Below are positions 7,946 through 17,323 of a stretch of DNA of 64,000 nucleotides, piece after piece. The position numbers and the translations under genes are program-made. The notes beneath the pieces are model-generated. The model ran no database searches. It was given only the letters and a program-made list of their open reading frames with translations, and was not told where the DNA came from. Numbering within the stretch: position 1 is the stretch's first letter; every line of letters begins with the position of its first letter. Location: the NCBI RefSeq assembly GCF_021491375.1, contig NZ_JAKEVY010000005.1:1-64000 (forward strand). The letters run 5' to 3'. The DNA is from Flavihumibacter fluminis (GTDB taxonomy: Bacteria; Bacteroidota; Bacteroidia; Chitinophagales; Chitinophagaceae).

Positions 7946-9081
7946 AACAACAGGCCTATCAAACAACCAGCCTAACCGAAGGCATTGTGGCATTTGTGCA
8001 TTTTGCCCGAAGCCATGGATTGAATGTAGGGCTGCCGGAAACAAAGGATGCCTTGCTGGCTGCCGACCTGGGATTATTAACCAATCGGGAGCTATTCAAG
8101 GATGCACTGAAAACGATCTTTTGCAAATCGCCGGAAGAAGAGAAGGTATTTGAAAAAATCTTCCTGTTGTATTGGGATACCAATCCCATTGATCTGCAGG
8201 AAAGAAAGGGCAAGGCTACGGTGCAGGGACTCGTAGAAAAAAAGGCCAATGCTACCCTCGTGATGCTGGGGAGAGGAGATAAGCAGGAACAGGAAACCGA
8301 TGCGAAAAATGTGAGTGGGGCCAATGAAAAAGAACGCCTGAAGAAAACAGACCTGGCGCACGTGAAAGAAACAGATGCAGCGCAATTGGAAGCAATCGCA
8401 CGAAAACTCTTTAGGGAGATGGCCGTTAGGATGAGGAGACGCATGAAAAGTTCCACCAGGAAGGGAAGGATCAACCTGCGGAGAACCATCCGGCACAGCA
8501 TCAGTTATGGAGGTGAGCCGATGGAACTTTTCCGGAAAGCGCAAAAGCCCAAAAAACAACGACTGATTGTATTGCTGGATGTAAGCGGCTCGATGGATAA
8601 ATACAGTTTCTACCTGCTGCGTTTCATTTGCGCCCTGAAAGAACAGTTCAGGCAACTGGAAGCCTTCCTGTTCAGTACTCAATTGCTACGGGTGACAAAA
8701 GCATTGCAATTGAACCGGATTGACCAGATCCTGCAAACCGTATCCGACCAGGCTGAACATTGGTCGGGTGGCACGAGAATCGGTAGTTGCCTGGCTAAGT
8801 TCAACGAACGTTATGGCAAGTTGCTGCTGAATGGTTCACCGATCGTACTGATTCTAAGTGATGGACTGGATACCGGCACTCCGGAAGAACTGCAAAAGGA
8901 ATTGAAATACATGAAGGGGAAGGCCAGAAAATTAATCTGGCTGAATCCCTTAAAAGGAATGAAAGGATATGCACCGATCGCAAAAGGCATGAGCGCCGCG
9001 CTGCCTGCTATTGATGAATTCAGATCGGCGCATAACCTGGAAAGTTTGCTGGAACTCGAAAATATTTTACAAGATGCTTGA
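7942..9081 (+). CDS. coxE: CoxE, von Willebrand factor A domain maturation protein
   Basis: A 379-residue VWA-containing CoxE family protein. The metal-ion-dependent adhesion motif DxSxS is intact as D213-V-S215-G-S217. An N-terminal helical domain and a highly charged linker (about residues 115-190, rich in Lys/Arg/Glu) precede it. CoxE works with the AAA+ ATPase CoxD in maturation of CO dehydrogenase, probably in copper insertion. Start codon ATG 7942 overlaps the coxD stop. The 3' end overlaps the start of the next gene by 8 bp. Confidence 0.9.
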   Translation: MKQQAYQTTSLTEGIVAFVHFARSHGLNVGLPETKDALLAADLGLLTNRELFKDALKTIFCKSPEEEKVFEKIFLLYWDTNPIDLQERKGKATVQGLVEKKANATLVMLGRGDKQEQETDAKNVSGANEKERLKKTDLAHVKETDAAQLEAIARKLFREMAVRMRRRMKSSTRKGRINLRRTIRHSISYGGEPMELFRKAQKPKKQRLIVLLDVSGSMDKYSFYLLRFICALKEQFRQLEAFLFSTQLLRVTKALQLNRIDQILQTVSDQAEHWSGGTRIGSCLAKFNERYGKLLLNGSPIVLILSDGLDTGTPEELQKELKYMKGKARKLIWLNPLKGMKGYAPIAKGMSAALPAIDEFRSAHNLESLLELENILQDA

Positions 9082-10057
9082 GGTTTTTTTAGAAAAAGGA
9101 CAGGAACTGAGGAAAAAGAATGAACCCTTCGCCATCGCACTGGTGGTGAGGAGGGAAGCACCCAGCAGTGGCAAAGCAGGTGATAAGGCCATAATCAATA
9201 AATTTGGTGAGATCATTGGTTGGGTAGGAGGAGGTTGTGTGCGCGCCATTATCATCAAGGAAGCAGAAGATGCGATGAAAACAGGCAGGGCCCGGCTCGT
9301 GCGAATTGGGAAAGCTCTCAACCAATCTCAACAGGAAGGCGTTATGGAATATAAAATGACTTGTCAGAGTGAAGGACTGGTGGAAGTGTTCATCGAACCC
9401 GTACTGCCGCCACCCCACCTGGTCGTGATGGGAAAAACAGCCATCGCCAAGGCATTGGTAAAGCTGGCCAAGGCAAGCGGATTTCGGGTAACGGCAGTAG
9501 CGCCTGATGTCAAGCCCGATACCTTTGACAAAGTGGATGAGCTGATCACGCAATACAGTCTCAAACAGGTGAATACCACACCTGCAAGCAGTATTGTGGT
9601 GGCCACCCAGGGAGATAATGATGAGATCGCTTTGCAGGAAGCAATTGGTAAAACATCCTCTTATCTTGGGTTTGTGTCGAGCAGGAAAAAAGGTGATAAG
9701 CTGATGGACTACCTAAAGGATGCCGGTGTGGATCCTTCCCGGGTGGCAACTATCAAATCGCCAGCAGGAATTGATATCAATGCCAAGAGTCCGGAAGAAG
9801 TGGCCATCAGTATTCTGGCAGAGGTCATCCAGGTGAAGAGTCAGGTAGCAACGGGGGCTGCCTTCACGATGTTTGATACCACAAGAGAAGAAGCAGGTAA
9901 GCCCAAGTTTTATATCAATCCTGTTTGCGGGGTTCCGGTGGATGTGAATAGTCCCAAACACGTAATTGACTACAAAGGAGAAAAAGTGTATTTCTGCTGT
10001 GATGGATGCAAAGTGAAGTTTGAGCAGAACCCTGAAAAATATATGGAGAAGGCATGA
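9074..10057 (+). CDS. coxF: CoxF-like XdhC-family protein with a C-terminal YHS metal-binding domain
   Basis: A 327-residue XdhC/CoxF protein. XdhC relatives bind molybdenum cofactor, help its sulfuration and deliver it to the apo-enzyme. The N-terminal XdhC_CoxI motif GGGC has its cysteine at about residue 55, and a Rossmann-like XdhC_C domain covers about residues 125-240. A YHS/TRASH-like domain fills the last 48 residues, with C285, C308, C309 and C312 (PVCG and FCCDGC). YHS domains occur in copper-handling proteins, which suits the Mo-S-Cu site. The start ATG 9074 is preferred because it begins the conserved helix; an in-frame upstream ATG at 9011 would lie deep inside coxE. It overlaps coxI by ATGA. 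Confidence 0.85.
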   Translation: MLEVFLEKGQELRKKNEPFAIALVVRREAPSSGKAGDKAIINKFGEIIGWVGGGCVRAIIIKEAEDAMKTGRARLVRIGKALNQSQQEGVMEYKMTCQSEGLVEVFIEPVLPPPHLVVMGKTAIAKALVKLAKASGFRVTAVAPDVKPDTFDKVDELITQYSLKQVNTTPASSIVVATQGDNDEIALQEAIGKTSSYLGFVSSRKKGDKLMDYLKDAGVDPSRVATIKSPAGIDINAKSPEEVAISILAEVIQVKSQVATGAAFTMFDTTREEAGKPKFYINPVCGVPVDVNSPKHVIDYKGEKVYFCCDGCKVKFEQNPEKYMEKA

Positions 10058-11211
10058 AGGAAATAAAAGCGATCATACAGGCATACGAGCAGGCTGAACA
10101 GGAAGGCAAGAAATCGGCCCTGGTGACCGTGGTGCATTTGGAGGGATCCTCTTACAGAAGACCGGGCGCAAGAATGTTGGTGACGGATGAAGGAGAGATG
10201 ACGGGTGCAATCAGTGGTGGTTGCCTGGAAGGTGATGCATTGCGGAAAGCCTTATCGGTATTGAATCAACAGCAATCCAGATTGGTTACCTATGATACCA
10301 GTGATGAAGAAGATGCTTCCATTGGTGTGCAGTTGGGATGCGCGGGTGTGATCCAGGTACTGATGGAACCAATTGATCATGCAAGGGCCAATCATCCGGT
10401 TGAATTGTTGAAAAAGGTAGTTGGTAAACGCCAGCCCTATGTACTGGTGACCTTGTTCTCCCTGGAAGATAAAAAAGGCGCACAGCCAGGTACCTGTTTA
10501 TTGGTAGAAGCGGATGGCACGGTGAGTGGTGATATGACAGACGCGGCATTGAAGCAGGTAGTGTTGGAAGATGTTACTACCTGTTTCGATCAGCAACAAT
10601 CCGCTTTTCGAAATTACCGGTCTGCCGATTTTGCGATAACAGCTTTCATTGAATACATCGAACCTGCCCTGGCACTCATGATTATTGGTGCCGGCAATGA
10701 TGTGATTCCCCTGGTGGAAATGGCCAATACACTGGGCTGGGAACCTTCTGTCATAGATGGAAGGCCTACACACGCAAAGCGGGAACGATTTGCAAGTGCC
10801 TGCCAGATCCTGGTCAGCAAACCGGAAAAAGTATTGGAGCAATTGGTGATTGATGAGCAGACCGTGTTTGTGCTGATGACCCATAATTACAATTACGACC
10901 TGGCAATGCTGAAGGCATTGGTGCATACTCCGGTTTCTTATATCGGCCTGCTGGGACCAAAGAAAAAACTCGACCGCATGCTGGGAGATTTGAAAGAGGA
11001 GGGTATCACTCTAACCGAAGAACAACTATCAAGGATTTATGGTCCGGTTGGTTTGGAGATTGGTGCTGAAACAGCAGAAGAGATTGCCCTTTCCATTTTG
11101 TCGGAAATCCGGGCAGTTAAAACAGGAACCGGAGGCAAATCCCTTCGTACCAAGTTAGATACCATCCATTCCAGGGAAGCTACCCGGATCAGTGAAAAAC
11201 ATATCCAGTGA
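10054..11211 (+). CDS. coxI: CoxI, second XdhC/CoxI-family cofactor maturation protein
   Basis: A 385-residue protein with the full XdhC_CoxI domain first (GSSYRRPGARM and the GGCLEG cysteine motif) and an NAD(P)-like Rossmann domain later (MIIGAGNDVIPL, about residues 207-218). This is the CoxI/XdhC architecture that stabilises and sulfurates molybdopterin cytosine dinucleotide before insertion. It is a distant paralogue of the preceding coxF-like gene but lacks the YHS domain. Start and stop codons overlap both neighbours (ATGA and GTGA), so it is part of one translational unit. Confidence 0.88.
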   Translation: MKEIKAIIQAYEQAEQEGKKSALVTVVHLEGSSYRRPGARMLVTDEGEMTGAISGGCLEGDALRKALSVLNQQQSRLVTYDTSDEEDASIGVQLGCAGVIQVLMEPIDHARANHPVELLKKVVGKRQPYVLVTLFSLEDKKGAQPGTCLLVEADGTVSGDMTDAALKQVVLEDVTTCFDQQQSAFRNYRSADFAITAFIEYIEPALALMIIGAGNDVIPLVEMANTLGWEPSVIDGRPTHAKRERFASACQILVSKPEKVLEQLVIDEQTVFVLMTHNYNYDLAMLKALVHTPVSYIGLLGPKKKLDRMLGDLKEEGITLTEEQLSRIYGPVGLEIGAETAEEIALSILSEIRAVKTGTGGKSLRTKLDTIHSREATRISEKHIQ

Positions 11212-11822
11212 AACCGGACAACCACCATACCCATGACTGCGCGATTGTTATCCTTGCCGCTGGTCAATCTAGCAGACTCGGGGAAGCCAAGCAATTGTTA
11301 CCTTACAAAGGGAAATCCTTATTGGTGCAGGCAGTGGATACCGCAGTAGCAACAGGTCTGCGGCCGGTTGTAGTGGTGCTGGGCGCCAGGAATGAAATGA
11401 TGAAGCAGGAGTTAATAGACAAAGAAGTGGTGATCGTGCTGAATGAGCAATGGGAAGAAGGCATGGGCTCTTCTCTGCGATGCGGCTTAAAAAAAGCACA
11501 GCAGGTGGCTCCTGAAACGGAGGGTGTGATCTTCATGGTATGTGACCAACCTCATGTGAGTCCTGAATTGTTGATGCAATTGATCGAAACAAGTTCAGCA
11601 ACTTCGAAGCCCATTGTGGCAAGTAGTTATGGAGAGTTATCCGGTACGCCGGCTTTATTCAGCAGCAAACTATTTCCCGCCTTGCTGGAGATCAAAGGAG
11701 ATACCGGCGCCAGGAAACTGATCAAACAATATGCGGAGGAAGTAGCTACGATACCCTTCCCGGAAGGGAGCATTGATATCGATACCCCATCCGATTACCA
11801 AACCTTACTGAAACAAGATTAA
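11208..11822 (+). CDS. mocA: Molybdopterin nucleotidyltransferase (MocA/MobA-like)
   Basis: A 204-residue NTP-transferase. The signature LAAGQSSRLGEAKQLLPYKG (residues about 17-36) is the nucleotide-binding loop of the MobA/MocA family, and a VCDQPH segment follows near residue 112. In this setting it most likely attaches CMP to Mo-molybdopterin to give the cytosine dinucleotide form that CO dehydrogenases use, hence MocA rather than the GTP enzyme MobA. The nucleotide choice is inferred from context, not from a specificity residue. Translation starts at GTG 11208, overlapping the coxI stop, and the next gene follows immediately. Confidence 0.85.
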   Translation: MKPDNHHTHDCAIVILAAGQSSRLGEAKQLLPYKGKSLLVQAVDTAVATGLRPVVVVLGARNEMMKQELIDKEVVIVLNEQWEEGMGSSLRCGLKKAQQVAPETEGVIFMVCDQPHVSPELLMQLIETSSATSKPIVASSYGELSGTPALFSSKLFPALLEIKGDTGARKLIKQYAEEVATIPFPEGSIDIDTPSDYQTLLKQD

Positions 11823-12812
11823 ATGGAAGGCCAACTGATAGATACTTATAACCGCGTTCACAATTACCTGAGGATATCGTTGACGGACAACTGCAATTTC
11901 AGGTGCTTTTACTGCATGCCGGAAGAGGACTATGATTTTGCACCAGCCAGTAAACTGATGCAGGCGGATGAGATTTATAAGATCGCGAAACTTTTTGTTG
12001 AGCAGGGCGTGAATAAAATCAGGCTGACAGGTGGTGAGCCCCTGGTAAGAAAAGATGCGGCAAAAATTATACAACTGCTGGCGCAATTACCGGTGAACCT
12101 TACCATTACTACCAATGGTAGCAGGATTCATGAATTCATTGAGCTGCTGAAAGAGAACAGAATTCGTTCTTTGAATATCAGCCTGGATACACTGGACCGG
12201 GATAAGTTCCTCCTGATGACCCGCAGGGATCAGTTTCAGCGGGTTTATGATAATATTCATTTGTTGCTGCGGGAAGGCTTTCATGTGAAAGTGAACATGG
12301 TGGTGATGAAGGGGATGAACGAAGCAGAGATTCTTGATTTTATTGAGTGGACGAAATTGGATCCGGTGCATGTACGTTTTATTGAATTCATGCCCTTTAG
12401 TGGCAACAGATGGACCAGCAATAAAGTGGTTACCTGGCAGGAAATGCTGGAACTCGCGGGAACCAGGTATGATATCCTTCCCCTGGCGGCTGAGCCTAAT
12501 GATACGGCTAAAAAATACCAGGTGCCGGGGCATAAAGGCACTTTTGCGGTAATCAGCACTATGAGTAATAATTTCTGTGGCACCTGCAATCGCATAAGGC
12601 TAACTGCTGATGGCAAGATGAAGAACTGTCTGTTTTCTGCGTCAGAAACTGACCTGTTGCAACCATTGCGGATGGGAGAAGATATCCTGCCGCTGATTCA
12701 GCAAACCATTAGGGCTAAACACAAAGAGTTAGGCGGACAATTCACTACCGATTTTGAAAACATAGAAGCAACGACCATCCATAACCGAAGTATGATCACC
12801 ATTGGAGGATGA
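11823..12812 (+). CDS. moaA: GTP 3',8-cyclase MoaA
   Basis: A radical SAM enzyme converting GTP to 3',8-cyclo-dihydro-GTP, the first step of molybdopterin synthesis. The N-terminal SAM cluster ligands are C24, C28 and C31 (CNFRCFYC). The C-terminal substrate-binding cluster ligands are C252, C255 and C269 (CGTC...NC). Length 329 is standard. The MoaA C-terminus usually ends in a GG-like tail needed for activity with partner peptides, and this one ends TIGG. The gene begins directly after mocA and ends in an ATGA overlap with a TonB-dependent receptor. Confidence 0.95.
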   Translation: MEGQLIDTYNRVHNYLRISLTDNCNFRCFYCMPEEDYDFAPASKLMQADEIYKIAKLFVEQGVNKIRLTGGEPLVRKDAAKIIQLLAQLPVNLTITTNGSRIHEFIELLKENRIRSLNISLDTLDRDKFLLMTRRDQFQRVYDNIHLLLREGFHVKVNMVVMKGMNEAEILDFIEWTKLDPVHVRFIEFMPFSGNRWTSNKVVTWQEMLELAGTRYDILPLAAEPNDTAKKYQVPGHKGTFAVISTMSNNFCGTCNRIRLTADGKMKNCLFSASETDLLQPLRMGEDILPLIQQTIRAKHKELGGQFTTDFENIEATTIHNRSMITIGG

Positions 12813-15382
12813 AGTTATATTTAACCATTCTGCTTCTTGCATATTCTTTTCTTGCAATTGCACAAGAAAGGGATACTACAGTTCTTTCCGGTAAGGATAG
12901 CATTCGGGAATCGGTATTGGGTGAAGTGATTGTTACGGCTTCGCGTTTGCCCGAAAAATTGTTGCTATCGCCGGTGACGGTGGAGAAAGTAAGCCGCTCT
13001 TTTTTCCTGACCAATTCATCCCCCTCTTTTTTTGATGCGCTGGACCAGGTGAAAGGTGTGCAGACCATTACGCCTAGCATGGGATTCAAAATCATCAACA
13101 CACGTGGATTTGCCAATACCACCAATGTGCGATTTGCTCAACTGGTAGATGGAATGGATATTCAATCGCCGCATATTGGAAGTCCGGTTGGAAATGTATT
13201 AGGTCCGGGTGACCTGGATATTGAACGTGTAGAAATCATACCCGGCGTAGCCTCCACGATGTATGGCATGAACAGCATCAACGGGCTGGCTAATTTTTAC
13301 AGTCGCGATCCCTTTCTATCAGAAGGACTCAGCATTCGCCAGCATACTGCCCTCACGCATTTGAATAATACATCCAGTGCGCCACGAATCTTTTCTGAAA
13401 CCCAGCTTCGTTGGGTGAAAAAACTGAATGCTCAATGGGCGGTGAAATTCAACCTGGGGTATATGCATGGTTATGATTGGGTGGCCGATAACTATAATGA
13501 TTTAAGTCCGCAAGCCAATGCCAGTACAGGATTGATAGCTAATACGAATCCGGCACTGAACCCCGTGAATAGTTATGGCAATGAAGGACCGAACCGGCGT
13601 ACGCTTAACCTGGGCGGAAGAGCTTACCAGGTGGCGAGAACCGGTTATCGGGAAATCGATGTAACGGATTATACCCTGCAGAATATTAAAGGAGATGCGG
13701 GATTATTTTATAAAACCAAAAAAGGGCATCGGTTTTCTTATACTTTCCGATATGCATTCCTGAATAATATTTACCAGCGCGCGAATCGGTTCCGGTTGGA
13801 GGATTATGCGCTGTACCAGCATGGAATTAATTATCAATCGCCCTCCATACAGGCAAAGCTGTATTACAATGGAGAAAATACCGGTGATTCGTATAACCTA
13901 CGCTCCATGGCAGAAAATCTGGATCGGGCGGGACTAAGCGATAATGAATGGTTTGCACTCTATAACCAGGGTTATACAACTGCATTACAGAGTGGTCAGT
14001 CGGTAGAAGCGGCGCATCAACAAGCACGGCAGTTGGCAGACCGGGATCGGTTGCAACCAGGAACAGCCGGGTTTAATGAAACTATTTCGCGACTGCAACA
14101 AATCAACAACTGGGATAGCGGTGCGGCATTAAAGGTGCGGGCAGGATTCATCCATGGAGAAGTGCAGTTTAATCTCACAGAGCAATGGTTGAAAAAATGG
14201 AAAGAAAAAGCTGGACTGGAGCTCGTGGCTGGTATAGATCATCGCAGCTACCTGGTGCAGCCGGATGGCAATTATTTTATCAATCCGGAAGCAGGCAAAG
14301 CAGGTCGCACTATCCGCTATGGCAGAACCGGCGCCTTTGTATCTGCATACAAACAATTGTTGCAGGATAAACTACGGTTAGGGGTAGCTGTGAGATCCGA
14401 TAAGAATGATTATTTTAAGGTAAAATGGAATCCAAGAGTAACGGCTGTTTACAGTATCAATAGCAACCAGAGCCTGCGCCTTTCTTTCACCAGCAGTTAT
14501 CGCTTCCCCATTGTATTTGAAGCTTATTCCAATGTGAACAGTGGAGGCGTGAAAAGAGTGGGAGGCTTGCCCGTGATGTCGAATGGGATTTTTGAGAATG
14601 CCTGGTTGCAGACCTCCATCGCTACTTACCAGGCAGCTATCTTAAGAGACCAGAACCAGGGCGGACTCAGTAGAAATGAAGCCATCGAAAAGAACAAAGG
14701 GTTGTTGCAGAAAAATCCCTATTCCTATCTCGAGCCGGAGCAGGTAAGATCTGTAGAAATTGGTTACAGGGGCGTGTTTTTAAGTGGCAGGTTGTATGTG
14801 GATGGAGGTGCTTATTTCAATCGCTACAATTCTTTCATCGCGCAGGCGAATATGAATATTCCAAGAACCACAAATCCGGATTCCATGGCTTATTACCTGG
14901 CGGATAACCGGTTGCAGGAGCAGTACCGGATGTGGACCAATTCCTCCACTACGATTGACAATATTGGCTTCCATGCAGGAGGCAGTTTTCGACTAGTAAA
15001 GGATTATGTGATTAATGCAAATACGAGCTTCCAGCAACTGTTGAAAACCAGTAACGAGGATGGACTGGAAGATGGATTTAATACACCGGAATGGATGGTG
15101 AATGCGGGCATTGCGAACCAGAATATTTTTCATGGCATAGGGGCGGGACTGAATCTGCGCTGGCAGAGCCGGTATTATTGGGAATCCTTCCTGGTGAATG
15201 GCGATGTGCCATCCATCACAACTTTGGACGCAAATATTAGTTATCAGTTTACAAAAATGCCACTTCAGCTTAAATTGGGAGGCAATAACCTGTTCAATCG
15301 ATATTATTATTCCATACTCGGTGGTCCCTCTATTGGCGGTTATTATTACCTGACATTGACCTGGGGACTTCTAAAAAAATAA
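12809..15382 (+). CDS. TonB-dependent outer-membrane receptor inside the cox/Moco operon
   Basis: An 857-residue TonB-dependent receptor with a signal peptide (MKLYLTILLLAYSFLAIAQ). It has a plug domain from about residue 40 to 165 (including the VERVEIIPG-like segment and a YGMNSINGLANF region) and a large beta-barrel ending in an aromatic strand (YYYLTLTWGLLKK). It lacks the N-terminal CarboxypepD_reg repeat found in SusC proteins and has no SusD partner, so it is probably a metal or metallophore importer, not a glycan porin. Its start overlaps moaA and it is followed by moeA 5 bp later, which ties it to molybdenum-cofactor supply. Molybdate, chelated Mo or copper are candidate cargoes; the sequence does not decide. 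Confidence 0.88.
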   Translation: MKLYLTILLLAYSFLAIAQERDTTVLSGKDSIRESVLGEVIVTASRLPEKLLLSPVTVEKVSRSFFLTNSSPSFFDALDQVKGVQTITPSMGFKIINTRGFANTTNVRFAQLVDGMDIQSPHIGSPVGNVLGPGDLDIERVEIIPGVASTMYGMNSINGLANFYSRDPFLSEGLSIRQHTALTHLNNTSSAPRIFSETQLRWVKKLNAQWAVKFNLGYMHGYDWVADNYNDLSPQANASTGLIANTNPALNPVNSYGNEGPNRRTLNLGGRAYQVARTGYREIDVTDYTLQNIKGDAGLFYKTKKGHRFSYTFRYAFLNNIYQRANRFRLEDYALYQHGINYQSPSIQAKLYYNGENTGDSYNLRSMAENLDRAGLSDNEWFALYNQGYTTALQSGQSVEAAHQQARQLADRDRLQPGTAGFNETISRLQQINNWDSGAALKVRAGFIHGEVQFNLTEQWLKKWKEKAGLELVAGIDHRSYLVQPDGNYFINPEAGKAGRTIRYGRTGAFVSAYKQLLQDKLRLGVAVRSDKNDYFKVKWNPRVTAVYSINSNQSLRLSFTSSYRFPIVFEAYSNVNSGGVKRVGGLPVMSNGIFENAWLQTSIATYQAAILRDQNQGGLSRNEAIEKNKGLLQKNPYSYLEPEQVRSVEIGYRGVFLSGRLYVDGGAYFNRYNSFIAQANMNIPRTTNPDSMAYYLADNRLQEQYRMWTNSSTTIDNIGFHAGGSFRLVKDYVINANTSFQQLLKTSNEDGLEDGFNTPEWMVNAGIANQNIFHGIGAGLNLRWQSRYYWESFLVNGDVPSITTLDANISYQFTKMPLQLKLGGNNLFNRYYYSILGGPSIGGYYYLTLTWGLLKK

Positions 15383-15387
15383 ACACT

Positions 15388-16572
15388 ATGATCAGCTCTG
15401 CAGCAGCAAAAGCAATAATAAAAGAACAATGTGAAGCCTTGCCACCGGTGGTGCTTCCCATCAAGCAGGCAATGGGTACTGTGCTGGCGGAAGATATCTA
15501 TGCTCCTGTTGATATTCCCTGTTATCCGCAATCTAGCATGGATGGCTATGCATTTTCCTATGCAGGATGGAAGCCCGGAGAACCCCTGGATTTGTATGGT
15601 GAGATGGCTGCGGGAAGTAATCAAACCATTGAACTAATCCCCGGCAAGGCAGTCCGCATTTTTACAGGAGCAGCCGTACCACCGGGAGCAGATACGGTGG
15701 TGATACAAGAAAAGATCCGCCTGGAAGGCGATGAATTGCATATTGAAGATCCTGAACTGACAGCAGGCGATAATGTGCGTCCTATAGGATCTGAGATCAG
15801 CAAAAATGCATTGGCATTGGAAAAAGGCACCCTCTTAACAGCACCGGGAATTGGATTCCTGGCAGGGATTGGCCTGGCGGAAGTGAAAGTATATCCCAAA
15901 CCTCGGGTAGCCATCATCGTTACCGGCAATGAATTGCAGGAACCGGGAAAGCCACTGGAATACGGGCAGGTGTATGAATCCAACTCCGCCTCTCTGACAG
16001 CCGCGCTGGAAGCCCTGTTGATCCGGGATATTCAACTCTTTCGGGTGGCGGATAATTTGAACTCATTAAGTGCTACCCTGGCAACTGCGCTGGAACAGTC
16101 CGACCTGGTATTGTTGACAGGAGGAATTAGTGTAGGGGATTATGATTTCACGCTGAAGGCGACACTGGAATGTGGCATCGAAACCATCTTTCATAAGATC
16201 AAACAGAAACCGGGCAAGCCCATCCTGTTTGGCAAACAGGGACAAAAACCTGTATTCGGATTACCAGGCAATCCGGCTTCGGTTATGACCTGCTTTTATG
16301 AATACGTATTGGTTGCGATAGGCGAAATGCAACATCGTAACCTTACCCTGCGCAAGCGCAACGCCATTCTTGCGAATACGGTGAAAAAACCTGCTGGTCC
16401 GACTCATTATCTTAAAGGTTATGCAGATGGCGAAAAAGTAATGTCATTGGAAGGACAGGAATCCTATAAACTGAATTCCTTTGCGCGGGCCAATTGCCTG
16501 ATCATGCTACCGGAAGAATGCACGCAAGCGGGTCCGGGTGATGAAGTAGAAATCCATATCTTACCCTTTTAA
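15388..16572 (+). CDS. moeA: Molybdopterin molybdenumtransferase MoeA
   Basis: A 394-residue MoeA that inserts molybdate into adenylylated molybdopterin. It has the N-terminal CYPQSSMDGYA block with the conserved SSMDGYA at about residues 50-56, the GSE segment, the TGGISVGDYD motif of the MogA-like domain, and the KPGKP/FGLPGNPAS segment near the end of that domain. The order and length are those of the family. It lies 5 bp after the TonB receptor and 8 bp before the permease gene. Confidence 0.93.
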   Translation: MISSAAAKAIIKEQCEALPPVVLPIKQAMGTVLAEDIYAPVDIPCYPQSSMDGYAFSYAGWKPGEPLDLYGEMAAGSNQTIELIPGKAVRIFTGAAVPPGADTVVIQEKIRLEGDELHIEDPELTAGDNVRPIGSEISKNALALEKGTLLTAPGIGFLAGIGLAEVKVYPKPRVAIIVTGNELQEPGKPLEYGQVYESNSASLTAALEALLIRDIQLFRVADNLNSLSATLATALEQSDLVLLTGGISVGDYDFTLKATLECGIETIFHKIKQKPGKPILFGKQGQKPVFGLPGNPASVMTCFYEYVLVAIGEMQHRNLTLRKRNAILANTVKKPAGPTHYLKGYADGEKVMSLEGQESYKLNSFARANCLIMLPEECTQAGPGDEVEIHILPF

Positions 16573-16580
16573 TCGCGCGC

Positions 16581-17318
16581 ATGGATGCTACGCTGATTTT
16601 TTATATCATCTTGTTTGTCGTTGCCTTTTTGTATGCATCGGTAGGGCATGGTGGTGCCAGTGGTTACCTGGCCCTGATGGCCCTGTACGGATTTGCACCC
16701 GAAGTGATGAAACCCACGGCGCTGCTGCTGAATCTCTTTGTATCCCTGACTTCTTATATCCAGTTTTACAGGGGCGGGCATTTCAAGTGGAAGATCTTTT
16801 TACCATTGGCATTGGCCTCCATACCTATGGCATTTGTAGGCGGACTGCTAACTATCGATGCAACGATTTATAAGAAGATATTAGGGGCGCTGTTATTGTT
16901 GCCGATCCTGCGCTTCTTTTTATTAAAAGATAGCAAGCAGGCGGGGTCGGTAGAGTCGAATGTGTGGGTGTCGGTTTTCATTGGAGCCGGTATAGGATTT
17001 TTATCCGGACTCATAGGAATTGGTGGAGGCATCATCCTTTCGCCGATTTTGTTGTTATTAAATTGGACCAATCAAAAGCAAACCGCGGCCATCAGTGCCT
17101 TGTTTATATTCGTGAATTCCCTGAGTGGCTTATTCGGGCAATTGACCAAGGGCATTCATTTCAGTACAGACATGTTGTGGATGGTGGTAATCGCTTTTGG
17201 TGGAGGATTGTTAGGGGCCTGGTTCGGATCCTTGAAATTCAGGCAGGAAGTGCTGAAATTCACACTGGCAACCGTGCTTACGATGGCGGCCTTTAAACTA
17301 TTGTTTACCTCAGCGTAG
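16581..17318 (+). CDS. TauE/SafE-family membrane permease
   Basis: A 245-residue integral membrane protein with about eight hydrophobic segments and two glycine-rich half-repeats (YASVGHGGASGY near the start and GLIGIGGGIILSP in the middle). This is the TauE/SafE (DUF81) pattern. Members move sulfite, sulfoacetate and other small anions. Its position between moeA and moaD suggests it either imports an anion used in cofactor synthesis (molybdate or a sulfur source) or exports sulfite from sulfuration chemistry. Substrate is inference only. It is spaced 5 bp from moaD. Confidence 0.85.
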   Translation: MDATLIFYIILFVVAFLYASVGHGGASGYLALMALYGFAPEVMKPTALLLNLFVSLTSYIQFYRGGHFKWKIFLPLALASIPMAFVGGLLTIDATIYKKILGALLLLPILRFFLLKDSKQAGSVESNVWVSVFIGAGIGFLSGLIGIGGGIILSPILLLLNWTNQKQTAAISALFIFVNSLSGLFGQLTKGIHFSTDMLWMVVIAFGGGLLGAWFGSLKFRQEVLKFTLATVLTMAAFKLLFTSA

Positions 17319-17323
17319 AAAAA

